From CAWAYH01 sp963786195 (GTDB lineage: Bacteria; Acidobacteriota; Vicinamibacteria; Vicinamibacterales; 2-12-FULL-66-21), in the NCBI GenBank assembly GCA_963786195.1, contig CAWAYH010000006.1, forward strand, positions 1,087,530-1,151,529: 64,000 bases of DNA, written 5' to 3'. This document shows, one piece after another, positions 56,535 to 64,000 of this stretch. The first letter of the stretch is position 1, and each line of letters begins with the position of its first letter. Made by a program: the position numbers and the translations under genes. Under the pieces are notes generated by a model. It did not search any database and was not told the origin of the DNA. It was given only the letters and a program-made list of their open reading frames with translations.

Positions 56535-59422
56535 TCAGAAGCTGAAGCGGGCGCTCAGCTGCGCGCTGACCGGCTGCTGCACCGCCCCGCCCTTGCCATA
56601 GTTGACGTTGAAGAGCTGGTTCGCGCCCGCCAGGAATCCCTGGAAGCGACCGAGGTTCCCGACGTTGAAGACAGTCGACAGTCCAGCTGGAGGCGGCGGT
56701 CCTGCGCGAAGTCGAACTCGCGACCGACCCGCAGGTTGATCACGTGCAGCGCCGGGCAGCTTGAATTGACCCTCGTCGCGCGTGGGGAACGCAAAGCGAT
56801 TCAGCGTGGCCAGCGGATTCGAGACGACCCGGCCGTTCGACAGCGTCACCGTCGGCGGGCCGAACTGGGGATCGGCGGCCGCGACACGCGTGATGATCGG
56901 ACCGGACCAGCGGCGCCGCCTGCAGCGCGTAGTTGGTCGCGACGTTGAAGTTCCAGGGCGCGTGATAGACGGCCGCGAAGCGAACGACCAGTCTCGGTCC
57001 ACTCGGCGCCGCCGGTCCCGGCGTTCAGACCCGTTGTTCGAGCTCGCCACCCGGTTGTCGTTGAGCTCCATACCCGCGATCGAGGGGAAACGCGTCGGGC
57101 TGGATGAACGACGCCGGATCGTCTCGGCTGCCACGTCCCGCTCGAGGTGGCTCCACGAGCGCGTGAAGCTTCCGAGGAGCTGGAACCGGTCGGTCTGCTT
57201 CGTGGCGAGGATTTCGAGCGCGTTGTACACGGGATAGTTCCACTCGTTGGTGGTCAGCAGAAAGATGTCGTTCTGGCTCTCGTTGCGATAGCCCACGAAC
57301 ACGTTCCCGTCGTAGATGCGCATTGGTCTCGACGAGCGCGGGCCGATCCCGGTAGTCGCGGTGGATGAACCCGACGTCCACCGTGGCCCGGCCCGGCGAA
57401 CTGACGCCGATAGCCGGTGGCCCACTCGTCCACGAAGGGCTGGTGATAGTCCGGGTCGAAGACGCGGCTCGAATTGCGCGCCGTGCTCGCTGGCGTCACG
57501 AAGACGGTCTCGAAGCTGCCGTTCCGATCCAGGTCGTACAGCTCGCGGAAGCCGAGGGTATTCGTGCCTGCGGCGAACAGCAGCTGATTGATGCTCGGGG
57601 CGTCATGCGCGCGCATGTACGAGACGCGCACGGCGTTGCGCTGGTCGGACGTGAGCATGTAGTTGAGGCCGAGCCGCGGGCCGATGTCGACGCTGTCCTG
57701 CGTGTCGATGTCGAAGATGTCGTCGTGCCGCTTGACCCAATCGACCCGCACGCCCAGCGTGACCGTGGCTCCTCGACGTCGGTCGCCACGCGTCCTGGAC
57801 GTAGACGGCATAGTTGGCGAAGTTGCCGCGACTGCTGGTGATCTGATCGCCATCGAAGATCTGACGCCGGAAGGGGATGCTCCCGGCGGCGGCGTTCGTG
57901 GGATCGCGCAGCACTTCGTCCTGAACGGTGAACCCGCCGTTCACGTAGTGCGTGATGTTCTCGATGTGCATGGTCGGCTGCAGCCAGGTGCCGAACCGGA
58001 TGTCGTGCGTGCCGAGCCAGCCGCTCTTGTAGGCGTTGAAGTCGGCCGTGATCGTCCACTTGTAGTAGGGCGAGTCGATCGTCGTGTCGGCGTTGTCCAG
58101 GTTGGCCCGCTGCGTCACGCCGGTGAGCCTGCCGCTCGACGCCTGCACTTCGCGAAACACCCGGCGCGAGGGCAGGTCGTTCCGAAATGCCCACCTGCCG
58201 AACGACTTGTTGTTCCAGGAGAATCCGACGCGGCTGGTCAGCCAGTTCGACCAGACCGACGAGAGGCGCCCCGAGTAGCCCCACCCACCGATGAACTCGC
58301 GCCGGAACTTGTCGGTGTCGAACGAGCCGGGAAAGTCGTAGGTCGTCGTGTCGCGGTTCACGAAGCTCTCGACTCGGTGCACCGAGTTGATCTGGCCGGT
58401 GACCTTGCCGAACCAGATCGGGCCGCTGATGTCCTTGTCGAACGGCACGAAGTCCGGATCGAGCGCCTCCATGTCCGCGACCTGGTCCGCCGGCCGGCCG
58501 ACCCCGAACGAACCGGACCGGTAGCGATACGAGCCGAAGAACCACCAGCGGCCGTCGCTGGATCGGACCGCCGCCGGCGATCTCGGGCTGGATCAGCGTC
58601 ATGTATTCGCTCGTCCCGCCCGGTGTGTTCGTGCCGGTCCACGCTTTCGGCGTCACGGCGAACGTGCCGGTTCCCCGCAGACTATCGGTGCCGGACTTGG
58701 TCACGACGTTCGAGGCGACACCGAAACCGAGCGGCGTCGAGGCATCCAGGCCGCTCGTGGCGATCTGCACGTCGGCAATCGTGCCGTCCGGCAGGTCCGA
58801 GTACCCGGGCCACGGATTCTGCGCGGAGCTCATGTCGCCGCCATCGATCGTCGTCACGTACGAATTGAAGCCGGCGCCGTGGACGTAGAACGTGCCGGCC
58901 GTGTTCTGCGTGCCGTCACCCACGACCGCGCCGGGCGTGAACCGGAGGAACTCGGACCAGTGCCGGCGGGCCGCCAGCGGGATCGACTGGGCCATCTCTC
59001 CGCTCACGTTGACGGCCTGCCCCGGGTTGGAGGTCTCGAGGAGTGGAGACTCGCCCACCACCGTCATCGTTTCCTCCAGCGTGCCGACTTTCATCGACCA
59101 TGTCGACGGTCAGGTTCAGCCCCGCCCGCATGATCAGGTCTTCGCGCACGACCTTCGAGAAGCCCTGAGAGCGTGGCCGTCAGGGCGTAAGTCACCGGGT
59201 GGCAGGTTCAACAGGCGGTAGAGCCCCTCGCTGATCGGTGACTGCCGTGTAGGTGCCGCCGACGGTGGGGCTCGTGGCCGTCACGGTCACGCCGGGCAGC
59301 ACGGCGCCCTGTTCATCGCGGAGATAGCCGCGGATCGATCCTTCGGTCTGCGCCAGGCCAATGGCGGGCACCGCGATCAGGACGAGTCCGACGAAAATCC
59401 GCACCATCAAAGAGCGACGCAT
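56535..59422 (-). pseudogene. TonB-dependent receptor (Oar/CarboxypepD-type) with many frameshifts
   Basis: ATG 59422 starts a signal peptide (RIFVGLVLIAVPAIGLAQ) and GSIRGYLRDEQGAVLPGVTV, the carboxypeptidase-regulatory domain of SusC/Oar-like receptors. The plug region follows in other frames (LEETMTVVGESPLLETSNPG, HGAGFNSYVTTIDGGDMSSA, IADVQIATSGLDASTPLGFG), then barrel strands (VESFVNRDTTTYDFPGSFDT, TRVGFSWNNKSFGRWAFRND, IRFGTWLQPTMHIENITHYV) and a final SAQLSARFSF. The frame changes at least eight times over 2.9 kb, yet the domain order is complete. Either decayed or affected by dense assembly indels. An outer-membrane importer of unknown ligand. Confidence 0.8.
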
Positions 59423-59574
59423 CGGCTCCCCCCTCAAACTTTTGAACTGTTTTGTCTGCGTAACACCAGCGAAGGCATTGCATCGCTCGACTTCCAGAAA
59501 GTCAAATCGGAAGCGCTGATGGCACGATAAGCCTGCGGGTGAAGCGCGCGTGTGACTGGACGCGTGGGAACGGC

Positions 59575-59610
59575 TTGCGTCGCGTCACGTATAGTCCTAT
59601 TATGCAGGAC
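59575..59610 (+). promoter_or_regulatory. Predicted promoter and operator of the second PadR gene
   Basis: TTGCGT (59575-59580) and TATTAT (59598-59603) are separated by 17 bases. An inverted repeat GTCCT (59594-59598) / AGGAC (59606-59610) overlaps the -10, a good repressor site. The start codon at 59613 is only ten bases beyond the -10, so the transcript is near-leaderless. Confidence 0.6.
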
Positions 59611-59612
59611 AT

Positions 59613-59948
59613 ATGGCCGGGCGCGAGCACCTCGGCGAGTTCGAACAGATCGTCCTGCTGGCCATCCTGCGGCTCGGCGACGAGGCCTACGGCGTGCCTA
59701 TCCGCCTGGATATCGAGCGACGAACCGGCCGGGCGCTGACGGTCGGCGCGCTGTACCGAACGCTGGATCGACTCGAAGACAAAGGCTACGTCTCGTCTGC
59801 GTTCAGCGATCCCACGCCGGAGCGCGGCGGACGATCGAAGCGCTACTTCAAGGTCAGACCACTCGGTCTGCGAACCCTGCGCGCCAGCCGCGACGCGCTC
59901 ACCGCCATGTGGGAAGGTCTCGAATCGCTGGTGCAGCGTGGCTCCTGA
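59613..59948 (+). CDS. PadR family transcriptional regulator
   Basis: 111 residues from ATG 59613. Typical PadR: LGEFEQIVLLAILRLGDEAY, GVPIRLDIERRTGRALTVGA, LYRTLDRLEDKGYVSSAFSD, GGRSKRYFKVRPLGLRTLRA. The next gene starts 11 bases before its stop, an overlap that couples the two. It probably represses itself and the permease. Confidence 0.95.
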   Translation: MAGREHLGEFEQIVLLAILRLGDEAYGVPIRLDIERRTGRALTVGALYRTLDRLEDKGYVSSAFSDPTPERGGRSKRYFKVRPLGLRTLRASRDALTAMWEGLESLVQRGS

Positions 59949-62566
59949 TCATCCGCTCTGGATGCGCGTGCTGTTGCGCCTCGCATCACGTCGGGCGACG
60001 GATGCGGAACTCGGCGACGTGGTGGAGGAGTACGTCGCAGCCGGGCGCAGCGCATCCTGGTTCGTGAGCCAGGTGGTCAGCATCATCCGGCGGCGACGCT
60101 CTCACTTGACGATGTCGGAAAGAGGGGCCGAGATGCTCTCGAACGTGCGGAACGACATTCGTTACGCCCTGCGGACGCTCGGGCGCAACCCGGGATTTGC
60201 GGTGGCCGCCATCGTCCCGATCGCGCTCGGTATCGGCATCAATACGGGAGTCTTTTCCATCCTCAACAGCGTCGCCTGGCGGCCACTGCCGGTACCGGAC
60301 CCCGACGCGCTCGTGAGCGTCTATCAGGACTTCCGTGGCGGGCCGCGGCGCACCGGTGTACGGTGCGCGCAGCCTGTTTTCGATCCCCGAATACCGCGCC
60401 TATCGCGACGAGGCGCACACGCTGTCGGGCCTGATGGCGTATTCGCGACGACTGGACCGTGACGCTGGGTCGCGAGTCCCCGCAGGAAATCGACGGCATT
60501 CTCGTGACGTGCAACTACTTTGACGTGCTCGGCGTGTCGCCGGCGATCGGCACGGGCTTCACGCCTGCCAACTGCGGGACGCCGGACGCGCCACCCGTCG
60601 TCGTCTTGAGTCATGCGCTCTGGAAAGGCGCGTTCGGCGGCGATCCGCACATCCTCCAGAAACCGATCGTCCTGAACGGACGCGACGTCACGGTGGTCGG
60701 CGTCGCGCCTGCCGGGTTCGACGGCGTCGACATGGCGAAAGGCAGCGTTCTTTGCGCCCACGTCGATGGCAGGGGTGTTCCGGCCGGAGCAGAACCTTCA
60801 TGAGAACGCGCATGTGAGCTGGCTGACGTTGATCGGGCGGCGCCGCAACGATGCGGACGCTCGCGCAGGTTCGGGCGGATCTCTCGCTGGTCGCGCGTCG
60901 CATCGATCAGCAGCAACCGGGTCGCACGACGTCGCTCGATCGTCGAACCGGCAGCCGCCCTGTCGCTGCCGGTCGCGCGGCGGAACGTTCTCAGGGGAGC
61001 GGGCATTGTCATGGCCGCGTTCGGGCTCGTGCTGCTGATCGCCGCCGCCAACGTCGCCAACATCCTGCTCGCGCGTGCGGCGGCTCGAACCAGGGAGATC
61101 GCGATCCGTCTGTCGGTCGGCGCATCACGCGGCCGCCTCATTCAGCAGTTGCTGACCGAAAGCGCCATCATCGCGCTCGCCGGTGCGGTGTGCGGCTCGC
61201 TGCTCTTCTCGTGGTCGTTCCAGGCGCTGATTCCCTGGCTGCTCACGTCGATTCCGGGTGCGGAGCCGTTGAGACTCGACGCGACGCCGGATCGCACGGT
61301 GCTCTGGTTTGCGCTTGGACTCGACCGCCACGACGGCGCTCGTCTTTGGATTGGTCCCCGCGCTGCAGGCCTCGAAGAGGCGACGTCCACGCCGTGATGA
61401 AGCAGGACGGCGCGGACTCGAGCAGGCGGACGCGGCTGGCTGCGCGGCACGCTGATCGGCGCACAGATTGCTCTCTGCACGATGCTGCTGATCCCGGCCG
61501 GCCTGTTGTCGCGTGCGCTGTATGCCGCACACACGTTCGATCCTGGATTCGATCACCGCAACGTGGCCGTGGTCTCGATCGATCTTCGTGGTCCTCGGTA
61601 CGAGAAGGGGAACGCCGCGATATTTCAGGAGCAGTGGCTCGAACGCGTCGGCGCATTGCCAGGTGTCGAGCGTATCGCGCAGGCGAGCCGTATTCCGTTG
61701 AGCCCCGGCCGCAGCCAGACCACGTTTCGTGTCGGCGACGAGCCCGAGGGACACGTCGTCGATGTGAATGCCGTCTCTCCGGATTTCTTTTCGGTGCTCG
61801 GCATGCCGATCGTCCGCGGCCGCGTGTTCACGGACGGCGAAATCGATGCCGCGCTCGTGACCGAATCCACGGCGCGGCGCTACTGGCCCGGGCAGGACGC
61901 GATCGGTCGCGTCATCACCATGGACGGAGGGCGTCGCCACATCGTGGGGATTGTCCGGGACGCGCAGGTCTCACAGGCTCAGGATGCGGTCTCGAGCTAC
62001 GTGTATGTGCCCGCGACGCGCGGAGCACAACGAGGCATCTCCGTTCTGGCACGAACGCGTGTGGATTTCGATGGATTTGCGGCGGCCGTGCGCGCCGAGA
62101 CCTCTCGCATGGATGCCAGTCTGGTCGTGAACGTGCAGCCGCTGTCGGACAACCTCGCGCTGCTGCAAACGCTGTCGCAGATCACGGCGAGCGTCGCCGG
62201 CATGTTGAGTCTGCTCGCCTGGGTCTCGCCGCGATCGGTGTCTACGGCGTCGTCGCCTACGTCGTGAGCCGCCGGCGTCGCGAAGTCGGCGTCCGGATGG
62301 CGCTCGGTGCCGGCGCACGCGACGTCCAGCGGCTGATCCTGCGTCAGACACTGCGTCCTGTCGCGGTCGGCCTGTTCATCGGAGTGGCGGTCGCAGCGGC
62401 CACCGCGCGGCTGCTCCAGGCCGTCCTGTTTGGGGTCAGCCCCTACGATCCGGTCGCCTTCATCGGCGCGCCGTTGCTGATGCTGGCCATCGCCGCGGCC
62501 GCGGCGTTCATGCCCACGCGTCGGGCGATGCGAGTCAATCCGATGTCCGTGCTGCGCTCCGAGTGA
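59938..62566 (+). CDS. ADOP-type ABC permease, PadR-linked (many frameshifts)
   Basis: GTG 59938 opens a prefix domain different from that of the other PadR-linked permease (MAPDHPLWMRVLLRLASRRA, ELGDVVEEYVAAGRSASWFV), then RNDIRYALRTLGRNPGFAVA and AIVPIALGIGINTGVFSILN. Frames change at least six times between about 60350 and 62220. Recognisable blocks carry on in order: YFDVLGVSPAIGTGFTPANC, AAANVANILLARAAARTREI, LPVARRNVLRGAGIVMAAFG, RSQTTFRVGDEPEGHVVDVN, GLAAIGVYGVVAYVVSRRRR and MPTRRAMRVNPMSVLRSE at the end. The only PadR-linked permease besides the one at 19178-21935. No ATPase gene is adjacent. Confidence 0.8.
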
Positions 62567-62833
62567 CATGTGCTCGAGTCGGCAATGGCTCATCAGTTCC
62601 GGCTTGACGGCAACCTTACCGGATTTTCAGAAACCAGACAGTCAATACCAGCGTCTCACCGTCTGGGCGCGTGGCGCTTCGCTCAGCGCGAGTGTGCCGG
62701 AGGCGCACACGGACGCGAGAACCACAACGCCCAGGCGTCGGAGCTTGGGGCGTTGTTCGTCAGGAGCCGTTGTTCGCCTGCGAAGCCGACCTGGGAACAG
62801 GTTGGAGAGCGTGGGATGATCCCCTAGTTCGTC

Positions 62834-63418
62834 ATGGAAACCAGCAGTTCAAACATCGATCTCGGCCTCCTCGCGCGCATCGCCACCCGCGACGAAGCCG
62901 CGCTGGCAGGGTTCTACGACCGGCACAGCCGCCTCGCCTACGGCGTCATCATGCGCATTCTCCGCAGCCCGTCGGACGCCGAAGACGTGCTGCAGGAAAC
63001 GTTCGTGCGCGTGTGGTCGCGCTCGGAGACGTACAATCCGATGCTGGGCTCGCCGACCGCGTGGCTCACGCGCATCGCGAGAAACCGTGCCATTGACCGG
63101 CTGCGCGCCCGCCGGGCGCAGGCCAACGTCGCGGTCGAACCCGCAGCCCCTGTCGGCGCCGACGCCGCTCAGTCGATAGAGCCCGTCACGCGCGAGACGC
63201 CGGAGACGGCTCTGGAGGGCCATACGAGGGCCGGGGCGGTGCGGGACGCGCTGGTCAATCTCACGCCCGAGCAGCGGGCGCTCATCGAAGCGGCGTTCTT
63301 CGAGGGCTACACGCACACCGAGCTCGCGGCCCGGTTCGGCGTGCCGCTGGGCACGGTGAAGACGCGCATCCGCGCAGGTCTGGCCACGATGCGCGGTCGA
63401 CTGGAGCAGGTCATATGA
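62834..63418 (+). CDS. ECF-type RNA polymerase sigma factor
   Basis: 194 residues from ATG 62834. Region 2: IATRDEAALAGFYDRHSRLA, SDAEDVLQETFVRVWSRSE, with TAWLTRIARNRAIDRLRARR. Region 4: LTPEQRALIEAAFFEGYTHT, ELAARFGVPLGTVKTRIRAG. The gene overlaps its anti-sigma gene by four bases (ATGA). The 267-base gap upstream (62567-62833) shows no clear promoter or gene. Confidence 0.95.
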   Translation: METSSSNIDLGLLARIATRDEAALAGFYDRHSRLAYGVIMRILRSPSDAEDVLQETFVRVWSRSETYNPMLGSPTAWLTRIARNRAIDRLRARRAQANVAVEPAAPVGADAAQSIEPVTRETPETALEGHTRAGAVRDALVNLTPEQRALIEAAFFEGYTHTELAARFGVPLGTVKTRIRAGLATMRGRLEQVI

Positions 63419-63975
63419 TCCCCGACGAGCTCGAAGCCCTCGTCCTGGCCGATGCGGTCGGCGCGCTCGACTCGCACGAGCGGTCGGGACTGCAGGCTCG
63501 TCTCGACGCGCTGACGCCGCAACAGGCATCGGAGGTCGCCGGCCTGTACGACGCCGTGACCGCCGTGGCGCTGACCGTTCCGCCGCTGGAACCGCCGGCG
63601 CACGTGCGCGAGCGCGTGCTCGCCGCAGCGCGTGAGCCCGCGCGCTACACCGTGTGGGCGGCCGACGCGACGTGGATCGACACCGGCGTGCCTGGAATCC
63701 GTGCCCGAGTCCTGGCCGTGGACAAGGCGCGTTCGCTCGTCACGCTGGTGATTCGCGCCGAGCCGGGTGCTGTCTACCCGTCGCACAAGCACCACGGGCC
63801 GGAAGAGTGCTTCGTGATCAGCGGATCACTGGTGATCGACGGCCGCGTGCTGCGCGCCGGGGATTTCCATCACGCAGACGAGGACTCCGAGCACGGTGAG
63901 ATCACGACGACCGACGGTGCAGACGTGCTCCTCGTCGGCGCCATCGAAGACTACCTGCCGGCCGCCCATCAATGA
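63415..63975 (+). CDS. ChrR-like cupin anti-sigma factor, without the zinc-binding N-terminal motif
   Basis: 186 residues. The N-terminus (ELEALVLADAVGALDSHERS) is helical like RskA/ChrR-type anti-sigma domains but has no Cys-x-x-Cys. The C-terminal cupin reads AVYPSHKHHGPEECFVISGS and GDFHHADEDSEHGEITT; H124, H126 and E130 plus a later histidine match the ChrR metal site. It probably holds the upstream ECF sigma factor and releases it on a redox or light-type signal; both points are inferred from ChrR. The 25 bases after it are non-coding as far as the window shows. Confidence 0.9.
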   Translation: MIPDELEALVLADAVGALDSHERSGLQARLDALTPQQASEVAGLYDAVTAVALTVPPLEPPAHVRERVLAAAREPARYTVWAADATWIDTGVPGIRARVLAVDKARSLVTLVIRAEPGAVYPSHKHHGPEECFVISGSLVIDGRVLRAGDFHHADEDSEHGEITTTDGADVLLVGAIEDYLPAAHQ

Positions 63976-64000
63976 AGGATCCGGCCCTCGCGCTTCATTC

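Overview
The window is high-GC bacterial DNA, most likely from the Acidobacteriota (Vicinamibacteria-like). The evidence is six large MacB/FtsX-type orphan permeases (the 'ADOP' family), two of them with a PadR regulator directly upstream, plus many secreted beta-sandwich, LVIVD, DUF305 and amidohydrolase proteins typical of that group. No rRNA, tRNA, CRISPR array, prophage or complete transposon was seen. The assignment rests on gene content only.

Layout. 1-3680: partial secreted nuclease with two lamin-tail modules. 3.8-9.4 kb: a frameshifted LamG/zincin gene, a LemA + DUF2207 pair and secreted proteins of unknown function. 9.5-12.4 kb: LVIVD-repeat protein + DUF305 operon. 12.6-18.4 kb: a SufS-SufU fusion, Ku, and a GSDH/Ig/PA14 secreted dehydrogenase. 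18.5-26.6 kb: VOC protein, MFS-PadR-ADOP set, small protein + ADOP. 26.7-31.5 kb: MOSC protein, secreted lectin-like protein, class III aminotransferase, DUF4440 protein, lipase. 31.6-45.7 kb: three more ADOP permeases mixed with a styrene-monooxygenase-like gene, outer-membrane proteins, a VOC protein, an amidohydrolase and a phytase-like esterase. 45.8-53.4 kb: leaderless ArsR-SRPBCC-DinB operon, a tandem creatininase-like protein, MetX-like hydrolase, Tat-exported M20 hydrolase, peroxiredoxin, MDMPI-like protein. 53.6-64.0 kb: membrane-anchored Ser/Thr kinase, TonB-dependent receptor, PadR-ADOP pair, ECF sigma factor with a ChrR-like cupin anti-sigma.

Two repeat families stand out. One is an intergenic element of about 140-185 bp present four times (called R1-R4 here), with a core that is nearly identical between copies and a GC-rich terminal hairpin. 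The other is a single 162-bp MITE-like near-palindrome at 28542-28703. Several of these repeats overlap the stop codon of a neighbouring gene. Three proteins have unusual architecture: the SufS-SufU fusion, the two-domain creatininase-like protein whose metal ligands are changed the same way in both halves, and the 7TM-GAF-zinc ribbon-kinase fusion.

About a third of the genes carry one or more frameshifts while the shifted frames still encode conserved protein. Many of these breaks are probably assembly indels rather than real gene decay, and the worst stretches (35.3-36.5, 49.0-50.1 and 56.1-62.3 kb) should be read with that in mind.
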